A DNA stretch of 64,000 bases from Paracoccus methylarcula. Lineage in GTDB: Bacteria > Pseudomonadota > Alphaproteobacteria > Rhodobacterales > Rhodobacteraceae. This document shows, piece by piece, positions 8,529 to 16,351 of this stretch. The notes under the pieces were generated by a model, which was given only the letters and a program-made list of their open reading frames with translations, searched no databases and was not told the origin of the DNA. The stretch covers positions 112,820 through 176,819 of the forward strand of contig NZ_PXNQ02000012.1 in NCBI RefSeq assembly GCF_003007735.2, given 5' to 3'. Made by a program: the position numbers and the translations under genes. The first letter of the stretch is position 1, and each line of letters begins with the position of its first letter.

Positions 8529-8709
8529 TCTGCCCCTCGATTCTCTGCGGCTGTTGATGCGTTTGTTACGCTTTAAGCCGTCTTATTCTGTTTGCTCCGT
8601 AAATAAATGGCCCGAAACCCCGATTCTCGCAAGCATTTTCTGTATGCTCCCCCGATATCTGGTGGTGCGCTCCGCGCCGGACACTAGACGGGTCATCGCT
8701 CGCCCATGA

Positions 8710-8773
8710 TGTTCAACAATCTTTCCATTTGTTGAACATCGCTGTATTCTACAGTCACAGGAATTGTTGAACA
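8710..8773. repeat. Three TGTTSAACA repeats in the divergent promoter region
   Basis: Odd palindromes TGTTCAACA at 8710-8718, TGTTGAACA at 8730-8738 and TGTTGAACA at 8765-8773 lie between repA and the divergent gene. The flanking bases make 12-mers ATGTTCAACAAT and ATTGTTGAACAT of opposite orientation. The third copy runs into the start codon at 8773. They look like operator sites, perhaps for RepA's N-terminal helix-turn-helix or for the divergent gene's product; the binder is not known. Confidence 0.55.
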
Positions 8774-9783
8774 TGCCCGAGCATCACAGCCAGATCGCCC
8801 ATGCCGCCTATCACGACCTGCTGCGCGCGTTGCGCGAAGAGGCGGTGTCCGACCTGCGCGGCACGCCGACGAAGGTGACGCGGAACGGGCGGATCTATTG
8901 GTATGACAGTTTCCGCGTCGGCAGCGAGGTGCGCAAGCATTACATCGGCGAGGACAGCGATGCGCTGCGCGCCCTGTTCGCGCGGCACCGCGAGGCCCGC
9001 GCCCCGGCGCAGGAACGCCGCCGCGCCCGCGCCCGGCTGGTGCGGCTGCTCAGGACCGAAGGGTTCCTCGGCCTCGATCCCTCGACCGGCAGCCTGATGG
9101 CGGCGCTGGCCGGGGCAGGGGTGTTCCGCTTGGGCGGCACGGTGGTCGGCACCCATGCCTTCCGCCTGTATGAAGGAGAGCTGAACCTGCGCTATGACCT
9201 GACGCAGGCAGCGCAGACCGACGATCTGGACATCGCCAGTTTCGAGCGCCTGTCGCTGGCATTGGAGGATGCCGCCGCCCCGCCGGTCCAGCAGGTGCTG
9301 GGCGATTTCGCCTTCAGCCCGGCCCCCAGCCTGGAACCGGGCCGGACATGGCGCTGGCGGCAGAGCTCGGGCAACGCGCTGGTCGAGTTCCTGACCCCGG
9401 CTTTCGGCGAGGAGGGGCTGCGCAACCTGCCCGCGCTTGGCGTGCAGGCGCAGGCGCTGAACCATCTGAATTACCTGATCGCCGAGCCGATCGCCGCCGC
9501 CATCCCCTATCGCAGCGGCGTGCTGGTCCAGGTCCCCCGCCCCGAACGCTATGCCATCCACAAGCTGATCGTGGCCGAACGCCGCCGCGACGCCGACCGC
9601 ATCAAGGCGCAAAAGGACCGCGCACAAGCCGCCTTCCTGATCGAGGCGCTGGCCACGGACCGCCCCGAGGACCTGCTCGACGCGCTCGAGGATGCCCGCG
9701 ACCGTGGCCCGAAATGGCGCGACCGCATTACCGCCAGCCTGGCCCGCATGCCCGAGACAGCGGAATTGCTGCAAGCGCTCTGA
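8773..9783 (+). CDS. Nucleotidyltransferase-fold protein (GSU2403-like family)
   Basis: This 336-residue cytoplasmic protein is divergent from repA. It resembles the GSU2403-like nucleotidyltransferase-fold family: a helical N-terminal part (to about residue 100), then a beta-rich core in which GVFRLGGTVVGTHAF (about 117-131) marks the fold, followed by LRYDLTQAAQTDDLDIA, whose Asp residues could bind metal. The C-terminus is helical and basic. The start at 8773 (ATG) is preferred over a TTG at 8764 because the ribosome site AGGA would be too close to the TTG. It lies beside repABC, so a plasmid-maintenance or defence role is possible; the substrate is unknown. Confidence 0.7.
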   Translation: MPEHHSQIAHAAYHDLLRALREEAVSDLRGTPTKVTRNGRIYWYDSFRVGSEVRKHYIGEDSDALRALFARHREARAPAQERRRARARLVRLLRTEGFLGLDPSTGSLMAALAGAGVFRLGGTVVGTHAFRLYEGELNLRYDLTQAAQTDDLDIASFERLSLALEDAAAPPVQQVLGDFAFSPAPSLEPGRTWRWRQSSGNALVEFLTPAFGEEGLRNLPALGVQAQALNHLNYLIAEPIAAAIPYRSGVLVQVPRPERYAIHKLIVAERRRDADRIKAQKDRAQAAFLIEALATDRPEDLLDALEDARDRGPKWRDRITASLARMPETAELLQAL

Positions 9784-9797
9784 CGCCCGCCGTTCCC

Positions 9798-9896
9798 TTC
9801 TTCTTCATGCAAATATCCCCGGGGTCGCCGGCCGGTCGCGCCACTGGTTCGAGAACCAGCCGGCGACGGGCAGGCAGCCCCCGGCCATCGCGGGAC
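9798..9896. repeat. Dispersed structured repeat, copy 1
   Basis: About 100 bp starting CTTCTTCTTCATGCAAATATCC and ending CCGGCCATCGCGGGAC recur at 62297-62406. The main hairpin pairs 9824-9835 with 9856-9867 around a small CTGGTTC/GAACCAG dyad, and a second weaker GGGC/GCCC hairpin follows. It lies between the 3' ends of two convergent genes, as expected for a bidirectional terminator or REP-like element. Confidence 0.65.
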
Positions 9897-9941
9897 ACAT
9901 CCTCCATTTCCCGGCAGATTTGCCGATTTACCTTCGCCCGA

Positions 9942-11024
9942 TCACAACCCGGCGGCTCTGGTCAGGTTGACCCGGAACCGGTCGCGGCGGCGCTGATAGC
10001 GGCGGGTCATCTCGGCCGAGGCATGGCCCAGCTGCTTCTGGACGTAACGCTCGTCGATCTCGGCCGAGGAGGCGAGGCCGGCGCGCAGCGAATGACCGGA
10101 AAAAAGCTTCAACCGCTCGGCTTCCGGCAGATCGGGGCGCAGCCCGGCATCGCGCGCGTAGCGCTTGATCAGCCGCGCCACATGCCGGTCATTCAGCCGC
10201 TGCGGCAGGACGTGCCTGCCGTCGCGCGTCACCGCCACGAAAATCGGCCCGGCGGTGATCTTCCCGAAGCGCAGCCATTGCTCCAGCGCATGGACCGGGC
10301 AGGTCGGGCCGCTGGAACCCCGTCCGATCTCGACCTCGCGCCAGCCGGTCTTGGCATTCAGCGTGAGCAGGACACCATCCGCGAACAGCTCGATCCAGCC
10401 GCCCGAGTCCGGGGTGTCGTCCTTGTGGACGTCCAGGCCAGTGATTTCGCTCCGACGCAATCCGCCCGCATAGCCCAGCAGCAGGATCGCCCGGTCGCGC
10501 AGCCCGCGCAGGTCATGCGGCAGGGTGGCCAGCATGGCGCGGATGTCATCCGGCCCGATGGGGTCCTTCTGCACCGGCGGCCGGGCATGGCGGCGGCGGA
10601 TCCCGGCCAGCACGGTGGCGATGTGGCGGTCGCTCCGCGCCAGCGCAAAGCCGCGCTGCGTGTAATTCCAGGCCAGGCCCGAGAGGCGGCGTTCGATCGT
10701 GGTCACCGACAGAGCAGGGGCGCCGTCCACCGGCGCGGCCAGATCGGCAAGGTAGAGGCCGATCATCTCGGGCGCGGGCGGCAGGGGATCGGTTCCCTTC
10801 ATCCGGCACCAGCGGGCAAAATGCGCCCAATCCTGCGCATAGGCTTTCAGGGTGTTGTCCGAAACTGCGGCCCGGGCATAGTCGCGGGCGGTGTGGACAA
10901 GGCGGTCGAGCGTGCCGGATCCGGCGACATGCGCGGGCAGGGCGATGGGATCGGGGCGATTCCTCTCGTCCGGCTCCTGCTGCTGCGTCGGCTGTCCGGG
11001 CGTCGAGGGCGATTTGCGCTGCAT
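9942..11024 (-). CDS. Tyrosine recombinase / site-specific integrase
   Basis: This 360-residue enzyme of the phage-integrase family has an N-terminal SAM-like core-binding domain (about 40-140) and a catalytic domain with Arg in LLGYAGGLRRSEITGL, the HxxR box HSLRAGLAS, then LGHASAEMTRRYQR with the nucleophilic Tyr. It cuts and rejoins DNA by a 3'-phosphotyrosine intermediate. Position next to repABC suggests a role in resolving plasmid multimers or in integration. No clear core site was found nearby. The dispersed repeat at 9798-9896 abuts its 3' end. Confidence 0.9.
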   Translation of the reverse strand: MQRKSPSTPGQPTQQQEPDERNRPDPIALPAHVAGSGTLDRLVHTARDYARAAVSDNTLKAYAQDWAHFARWCRMKGTDPLPPAPEMIGLYLADLAAPVDGAPALSVTTIERRLSGLAWNYTQRGFALARSDRHIATVLAGIRRRHARPPVQKDPIGPDDIRAMLATLPHDLRGLRDRAILLLGYAGGLRRSEITGLDVHKDDTPDSGGWIELFADGVLLTLNAKTGWREVEIGRGSSGPTCPVHALEQWLRFGKITAGPIFVAVTRDGRHVLPQRLNDRHVARLIKRYARDAGLRPDLPEAERLKLFSGHSLRAGLASSAEIDERYVQKQLGHASAEMTRRYQRRRDRFRVNLTRAAGL

Positions 11025-11158
11025 TTTGACCCTTGTCCGGGGTGGATTTGTTCATGTCCGATAATGGAAGATTATCGGACATATCCAAGAACTGCAAGAG
11101 GCGGCGGAATATGGCGATAATTCTTTCCTAAAGCGCCATCATGTGATAGGCATTCCGC

Positions 11159-12030
11159 ATGAAAATGAGCAATGATGTCGGCTCCGAAGAGGACCTCACC
11201 GGGGCGTTTCGCTTCGATTTGGCGCCGGGCTGGATCCGGGCCGAGACCGCGCAAGACCCTGACCAGGCACGGTTTCTGGCCGGGGCGGCGCTGGCCAGTC
11301 TGCATCCGGTGGGTATGGGACGCGCATCGGTGCCGATGGCGCTGTTATGCGACCGGCTGGCGCTGCTGGCCGCCGAGGCCAGTTTGCGCCTGATGGGAAA
11401 GCCCGCCGGGCTGGCGGCGCTGCGCGATGCCGTGCATCTGCTGCGCCCTTCCGAGCATCCGGATCCGGCAGGAGCGGTGGCGCTCACCTGGCGGCAGGCG
11501 GCGCGGCAACACCTGGAGAGGGGGACAGGAGGGACCGCGCCGCTGGCGGCGGCGGCAACAGCCTATGAAGACAGCCGGGCCGATCACCCCGGCGATCTGC
11601 CGGCGGCCTGATGGCGGCGGAGGCCGCTCTGGCCGTCGCGCTTGGTTGGTCGTCCATGCTGCCGGTGCTCACACCGGGATTTTCGCGACGGGACCTGACG
11701 CTCGGCGGTGCGGATCTGGAACTGGCCTGCGCGCGGGCGCTGGTGACATCGGCGCCGCGGGTGCAACGGTTGGCCGGGGACCTGGCACGCCGCGCCGCAA
11801 AGCTGCGGGCCGTGGCGCCGAAGCTGCGGGCAAAGGCGGCGCCGGCGGCGGTGGATCTGCTGCTCAAGGTCGATGCGCTGACCCCGGCGCTGGCGCTGAG
11901 CCCGGTGGTGCAGGGGACGGCGGCGCGCATGTCAGACCGGGCGGCGCGGCGCTTCTGTGACCGGCTGGTCGCGCTTGGCGTGCTGCGCGAGTTCAGCGGC
12001 CGCGCCGCGTTCCGGATCTACGGGTTGTGA
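11159..12030 (+). pseudogene. DUF1403 family protein, frameshifted
   Basis: Two open frames, 11159-11611 and 11611-12030, together give one protein of about 290 residues of the plasmid-associated DUF1403 family. The first holds the N-terminal half (PGWIRAETAQDPDQARFLAGA), the second the C-terminal half ending in SDRAARRFCDRLVALG and FRIYGL, which looks like a winged-helix end. They meet at TGATG; restoring one G in GGCC just before 11610 would fuse them (DLPAGLMAAEAAL). They could also be read as coupled genes, but the family form suggests a single protein. Its function is unknown; it is followed by scpB with a 4-base overlap. Confidence 0.65.
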
Positions 12031-12674
12031 CGATGGGGGCGGAACCAAGGCAATCAGGGCGCGAAGAGGCGGTCCTGGATCGGGAGCTGGACGATCTCCC
12101 GGCTGAGCTGCGCTGGCGCGAATGGCAGCGGCGCATCGAGGCGGTGCTGTTCGCCTCGGCCGAGCCGGTCTCGCGCGAGGTGCTGGCACGGGTCGTGGGG
12201 CAGGGGGCAAGCGTCGACCTGCTGCTGGACGATCTGCGGGCGGATCTGGCCGATCGGCCCTATGCGCTGCACCGGGTCGGCACTGGCTGGGCGCTGCGCA
12301 CCCGCCCGGCCTATGCCGATGCGATCCGCGCCGCCGCCGGTCCCGATCCCGGCCCGGTGCCGCTGCGCGAGGGGGAACTGGCGCTGCTGGCCGCCATCGC
12401 CTGGCACCAGCCGATCACCCGGTCCGGGCTGGCGGCGCTGTTCGGCGGCAAGGTCAGCCGCGACGCGCTGGCGCATCTGCGCGCCCGCGACCTGATCGCG
12501 CCCGGCCCGCGCAGCCCGGAACCGGGGGCGCCGCAGAGCTTCGTGACCACGGAGGGTTTTCTGGACCTGTTCGGGCTGGAGGGGTTGCAGGAGCTGCCTG
12601 ATCTGCCTGCCGCCGCCAGCGATCCCGCTCCCGACGCCGGCATCCACTGGCCACTGGGCGAGGAGGAGGTGTGA
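12027..12674 (+). CDS. scpB: ScpB-like segregation and condensation protein
   Basis: This 215-residue homologue of ScpB, the winged-helix kleisin partner of SMC condensin, has two wings: about residues 30-100 (RRIEAVLFASAEPVSREVLARVVG) and about 110-190 (ELALLAAIAWHQPITRSGLAALFGGKVSRDAL split across helices). The GTG start at 12027 overlaps the DUF1403 stop; an ATG at 12033 is an alternative. No scpA is present, so the protein may act with chromosomal ScpA/SMC or only share the fold. The DUF1403-ScpB pair next to an integrase and repABC is a recognisable plasmid module in Rhodobacteraceae, from memory of the family. Confidence 0.82.
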   Translation: MTMGAEPRQSGREEAVLDRELDDLPAELRWREWQRRIEAVLFASAEPVSREVLARVVGQGASVDLLLDDLRADLADRPYALHRVGTGWALRTRPAYADAIRAAAGPDPGPVPLREGELALLAAIAWHQPITRSGLAALFGGKVSRDALAHLRARDLIAPGPRSPEPGAPQSFVTTEGFLDLFGLEGLQELPDLPAAASDPAPDAGIHWPLGEEEV

Positions 12675-12978
12675 CGGCGTGGCGTTCGGGACGCTCTGGG
12701 GCCAGACAGTGCTTGGGCGTGGGGTCTCGACGCCTATAGGCACCATAAACTGTTGAATTTCCGATTGGGGTGCGGTCAGCCACCGAAGCCGTTTCACAAA
12801 TACTTAGCATAATCATACAATGACCGGGGACGGGCTGGCTCCATACGATCAGTCTTTTCGCGTTCGTGCCTGACCAAAGGGCATATTCGCTTTGCGGGCC
12901 GGAACATGAAGTCCCGCATGCCCTGCTTTGAGCTGATCAGAACGTTCATGCCCCTCGCGGAGTAAGATCAAAGGAAAG
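12675..12978. other. Intergenic region without recognisable gene
   Basis: About 300 bp of lower GC content than its surroundings. No open frame with coding character, tRNA or strong hairpin was seen. It ends in an AGGAAAG ribosome site for the next gene. It probably holds the promoter for 12979-13565. Confidence 0.5.
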
Positions 12979-13305
12979 ATGACGACTGTGAGACGTTTCA
13001 AAATGCTTCAGGAACGGTTTTCCATGCGCAAGGAATTGAGCGATCTCCCCACAGATGAAATGCCTGTCAATCTACCTTCCGGTCCCGGGACAGCAAATGC
13101 CCTTCATGAAATGTTCGACAGGGTCGGTTTTCCTTGGCGCGAAACCTGTCAGGACCTCATCGATCGCTACGGTCTGATTTGCCATCCTGCCTTTGACAGG
13201 GAGTACTGCCCGATCACTCCCTGTCCTTTTGGTCTCGACGGGCTGCTTACCCCCTTTTCGCCCCAGATATTTGCGGCAGCATTTCGACGGATGGCGCTGC
13301 GTTGA
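12979..13305 (+). CDS. Hypothetical protein, 108 residues
   Basis: I do not recognise this protein. It is soluble, with a cysteine- and proline-rich middle (YGLICHPAF, EYCPITPCPFGL) and no signal or membrane segment. The ATG follows AAAGGAAAG. Its stop overlaps the TTG start of the next frame (TTGA). Insertion of a single base near 13300 would fuse both into one protein of about 195 residues, which may be the real gene given other indels in this window. Base composition is less GC-rich than neighbours, suggesting transfer. Confidence 0.55.
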   Translation: MTTVRRFKMLQERFSMRKELSDLPTDEMPVNLPSGPGTANALHEMFDRVGFPWRETCQDLIDRYGLICHPAFDREYCPITPCPFGLDGLLTPFSPQIFAAAFRRMALR

Positions 13306-13565
13306 ATATCTGCACCACGCGGCTCTATATCGTGCCGCTCGATCGGATCACCGAACTCAAGCAGGTAAAGCTGTTGCCCGCCAAGGGAGGCGGAGGATCC
13401 TACTTGTCCGCGATATATCGCTCCCCAAACACTGCCGGCAAGGAGAGAGAAATCAATCTTTCAAGTTCTTATGGTGATCCGGACGCCTTGGATGAGATTA
13501 CGGAACAGATAAGCACAGCAATTGATCGACCGGTTCGCCGGCCACCGCCGCGATTTGATTACTGA
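13302..13565 (+). CDS. Hypothetical protein, 87 residues
   Basis: Not recognised. It reads from a TTG overlapping the previous stop. The product has a strand-rich start (TTRLYIVPLDRI), a glycine run (AKGGGG) and a final Pro/Arg-rich tail. It could be the C-terminal half of the preceding gene split by an indel, because no convincing ribosome site precedes the TTG. No function can be assigned. Confidence 0.45.
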   Translation: MNICTTRLYIVPLDRITELKQVKLLPAKGGGGSYLSAIYRSPNTAGKEREINLSSSYGDPDALDEITEQISTAIDRPVRRPPPRFDY

Positions 13566-13590
13566 AAGCGGAGGATGGAGTCTCTCGCCA

Positions 13591-13830
13591 TCATTGAGCA
13601 CGGATACCAGCCTCGCTCTTCCGTCCTTTCGAAGCGCGCCACCTGAACCATCTTCCGATCGACAAGCCAACAATCGCGGCGCCGATCACTGGCGCGGCAA
13701 TGTATGGGAGGTAGATTGCAAGCCCAAACTCGGGACCGTAGCCGCTGTCGGTTTGGCTGACATGGGCTTTCCAGGCACCGAGCAGCAGCAATGCCAGGAG
13801 CGCGACCATGATACAGATGTTTGCCTTCAT
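13591..13830 (-). CDS. Small membrane protein, 79 residues
   Basis: The product has two clear hydrophobic helices (about residues 6-20, ICIMVALLALLLLGAW; and about 40-60, PYIAAPVIGAAIVGLSIG) separated by a short polar loop, and a basic cytoplasmic tail rich in Arg and Lys (GRWFRWRASKGRK). It is a typical two-span inner-membrane protein. No family is recognised. It lies alone between a hypothetical gene pair and the IS481 remnant and is oriented against both. Confidence 0.55.
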   Translation of the reverse strand: MKANICIMVALLALLLLGAWKAHVSQTDSGYGPEFGLAIYLPYIAAPVIGAAIVGLSIGRWFRWRASKGRKSEAGIRAQ

Positions 13831-13871
13831 GGACAGATAGCGGCCGCATGCCCAGATGAGCAGGAAGGGTA

Positions 13872-14186
13872 ATGCGCTTCAACATGATCTGCGAGGCCAA
13901 CGGTATCGAGCACCGCCTCACGAAGCCAAACCACCCTTGGACCAATGGCCAGGTCGAGCGGATGAACCGCACGATCAAGGACGCCACGGTCAAACGCGTC
14001 CATTACGAAAACCACAACCAGCTCCGCACCCACTTGGCCGACTTCATCGCAGCCTACAACTTCGCGCGCAGGCTCAAGACACTCGGCGGCCTCACGCCCT
14101 ATGAATACATGTGCAAGATCTGGACATCCGAGCCGGACAGATTCATTTTAAATCCGATCTACCAGATGCCGGGACTGATCGCCTAG
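13872..14186 (+). mobile_element. IS481-family transposase, 3' remnant
   Basis: This is the last 104 residues of an IS481-type DDE transposase: NGIEHRLTKPNHPWTNGQ followed by VERMNRTIKDATVKR (with the catalytic Glu of the DDE triad), LADFIAAYNFARRLKTL and the family tail FILNPIYQMPGL. The N-terminal helix-turn-helix and the two catalytic Asp residues are absent. It is joined at its right to a multicopper oxidase tail, so it marks an old insertion and deletion. No intact terminal inverted repeats were recognised. Confidence 0.85.
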
Positions 14187-14578
14187 AGTCCCTGCCGGAC
14201 AGGCCGATCGACCGCAGTCAGGTGCTGATGCTGGCGGGCTCGATGCAGCCCTATGTCTGGACGATCAACGGCGCAACCTGGGGCGAGCATCACGCGATCA
14301 CCGCGAGCAGTGGCGAGCGCGTGGTGCTGTCGTTTCACAACATGTCGATGATGGGTCACCCGATGCACCTGCACGGCCATGTGTTCCAGGTTGTCGGGCT
14401 GAACGGCCGTCGGGTTGCGGGCGCGCTGCGCGATACGGTTTATGTGCCGCCGATGTCGATGGTCGTCGACGTTGCGCTTGACGCGGGCGAGGCCGCCCGC
14501 TGGATGCTGCATTGCCACCACATGCCGCATCTTTCCACGGGGATGATGACCGAGTTTGCAGTCAGTGAGTCGGCCTGA
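14186..14578 (+). pseudogene. Multicopper oxidase, C-terminal fragment
   Basis: About 130 residues of the third cupredoxin domain of a multicopper oxidase (copper-resistance CopA or laccase type). The type-1/type-3 copper ligands are seen in HPMHLHGHVFQV and HCHHMPHLSTGMM. The first two domains and the signal peptide are missing; the sequence runs directly out of the IS481 remnant. It has no start of its own and is a remnant. Its presence hints that a copper-handling gene was once here. Confidence 0.8.
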
Positions 14579-14928
14579 CCCCTGCTTGGGGCGCCGCATC
14601 GCGGCGTCCCAGTTGATTGAATCGGAATCACGTGGGCGATCTTGCCGCCGCTGCGAGAACGCCCGTCACATTGTTCAAGAGTCCCCGGAACCGCCCTGGT
14701 TTGATCGGCGGTCCGTGCCTGCCGCGCTCACCATGCTCTATCGCGGCGATTCTCGCCAATGCCAGGAAGAGTCAGGTCCCTGTATCAGGTGACATGCCTC
14801 TTCAATGATGATCATGCTGCTACCTGCGGTGCAAAACGGCTTTCCCGAACCGATCGCAGCATTTTCTGTCGATTGCTTCCAATAATCTCAATCAGGTCCA
14901 CCATGAGCAAAAGAAAATCCTGCGGGAA

Positions 14929-14955
14929 TGTCACATTTGCGGATCCTGAATCGTC
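14929..14955 (+). promoter_or_regulatory. ECF41-type promoter
   Basis: TGTCACA (14929-14935), a 16-bp spacer and CGTC (14952-14955) match the promoter motif described for ECF41 sigma factors. It lies 35 bp upstream of the carboxymuconolactone decarboxylase-like gene, whose next neighbour encodes an ECF41 sigma factor, so the operon is probably activated by its own sigma factor. Confidence 0.8.
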
Positions 14956-14989
14956 ATCAGTATCGGAACCAACGGAAGGAACCGAATCC

Positions 14990-15469
14990 ATGACTGCAAA
15001 ACTGAACCCCGTAGCCGCAGCCCCCGATCTGATGAGACTCTGGTTTGATACCTCGATTGCCATCAACCAGAGCCTTGATCCCACGATCACCGAGCTGGTG
15101 AAAATTCGCGCCTCGCAAATCAATGGCTGCGCCAATTGCATCAACATGCACACCATCGAGGCGCGGGGGCAGGGAGAGACGGAACAGCGCATCTACCTGC
15201 TGTCCGCTTGGCGCGAGGCGCCTTGCTACACCGATCGCGAACGTGCCGCGCTCGGCTGGACCGAGGCGTTGACCCGGCTGTCCGAGGGCCATACGCATGA
15301 AGCGGCCTATGAAGCCCTTGAGGCGCATTTCACCGAGGAGGAGCGGGTCAAGCTGACCTTGATCATCAATATCATCAATGGCTGGAACCGCATCGCGGTC
15401 GGCTTCGGCGGGTTCATCGACCCGGCGGCGGCAAAGACCCTCTGGGCCAGGACCGAGGCGGTCGCCTGA
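14990..15469 (+). CDS. Carboxymuconolactone decarboxylase / AhpD-like protein
   Basis: This 159-residue all-helical protein of the AhpD/CMD family has the redox CxxC-x-x-H pair CANCINMH near residues 47-54. Proteins of this group are alkylhydroperoxidase-like thiol enzymes and are the usual partner of ECF41 sigma factors. The start at 14990 is chosen because GGAAGGA precedes it and the ECF41 promoter lies just upstream; a longer frame begins within the promoter region. Its stop overlaps the sigma factor start, giving a two-gene operon. It probably senses or removes an oxidant or reactive metabolite; the substrate is unknown. Confidence 0.88.
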   Translation: MTAKLNPVAAAPDLMRLWFDTSIAINQSLDPTITELVKIRASQINGCANCINMHTIEARGQGETEQRIYLLSAWREAPCYTDRERAALGWTEALTRLSEGHTHEAAYEALEAHFTEEERVKLTLIINIINGWNRIAVGFGGFIDPAAAKTLWARTEAVA

Positions 15470-16326
15470 TGGCGGACACCGGGCAGCAGGACGCGGCGGC
15501 CAGCTTTGATCCGTTGCGGCCAAGGCTGATGCGCGTCGCTTACCGCATGCTCGGCTCGGTGGCCGATGCCGAGGACATGATGCAGGAGGCCTTCATCCGC
15601 TGGATGAAGGTCGACCGCAGCGAGGTGCGCGAGCCCGAGGCCTATCTGCGCCGCATGGTTACGCGCCTTTGTCTCGACCAGCTCAAATCGGCTCGCCGCC
15701 AGCGCGAAACCTATATCGGGCCCTGGCTCCCCGATCCGGTTCTCGACGAGGAGGAAGAGGAGGATGTCACCTTGCCGCTGATGCTGGCGCTGGAACGTCT
15801 ATCCCCGCTCGAACGGGCTGCATTCCTGCTGCATGATGTCTTCGGTCTCGACTTCGGCGAAGTGGCGATCACCGTCAAGCGTGAACCGGCGGCGTGCCGC
15901 CAGTTGGCCGTCCGGGCGCGCGCCCATGTCCGCAAGGCGCGGTCGCGGTTCCAGGTGGAGAAACAACGCGGGCTGGAACTCGCCGAGGCATTCTTCACCG
16001 CTTCGCGCAGTGGCGACATGACAGCGCTGCGTTCGATGTTGGCCGCCGATGTCAGCATCCATGCCGATGGCGGCGGCAAGCGTCCGGCAGCGGCCGAGCC
16101 CATCATCGGTTTCGATGCCGTGGTGAAAGCGCATGAGTATCTGGCGACCCTGTTCAGGACGAACGGCTCGACGCTTGTCCGGTCGGCATTCGTCAACGGA
16201 CTGCCCGGTTTCGTTACGCTGGAGGCGGATGGCGAGCTTCAGACGACGGCGCTGGAGATCGAGGATGGAAAGGTCACGGCAATCTATGTGGTGCGGAACC
16301 CCGACAAGCTGAGGCATTTGCACTAG
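15469..16326 (+). CDS. ECF41-group RNA polymerase sigma factor (SigJ-like)
   Basis: This 285-residue protein has sigma-70 region 2 (about 15-85, ADAEDMMQEAFIRWMK) and region 4 (about 110-165), followed by a SnoaL-like C-terminal extension of about 110 residues. The ECF41 marks are all present: YIGPWLPDPV in the linker, ADGGGKR in the extension and VRNPDKL near the end. The extension replaces a separate anti-sigma factor and tunes core binding. It is co-transcribed with the CMD gene, probably from TGTCACA-N16-CGTC. It ends 26 bp from the convergent hybrid kinase gene. Confidence 0.92.
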   Translation: MADTGQQDAAASFDPLRPRLMRVAYRMLGSVADAEDMMQEAFIRWMKVDRSEVREPEAYLRRMVTRLCLDQLKSARRQRETYIGPWLPDPVLDEEEEEDVTLPLMLALERLSPLERAAFLLHDVFGLDFGEVAITVKREPAACRQLAVRARAHVRKARSRFQVEKQRGLELAEAFFTASRSGDMTALRSMLAADVSIHADGGGKRPAAAEPIIGFDAVVKAHEYLATLFRTNGSTLVRSAFVNGLPGFVTLEADGELQTTALEIEDGKVTAIYVVRNPDKLRHLH

Positions 16327-16351
16327 GGACCGATCCGCACAATTCGCCTCG

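Noticed and set aside
9841..9858. tRNA T-arm-like GGTTCGAGAACC
   Set aside because: It is the centre of a palindrome inside the dispersed repeat, with no acceptor, D or anticodon arm around it.
9348..11120. Plus-strand open frame of 590 codons
   Set aside because: It covers the repeat and the antisense of the integrase; no motif, and it starts inside the nucleotidyltransferase-fold gene.
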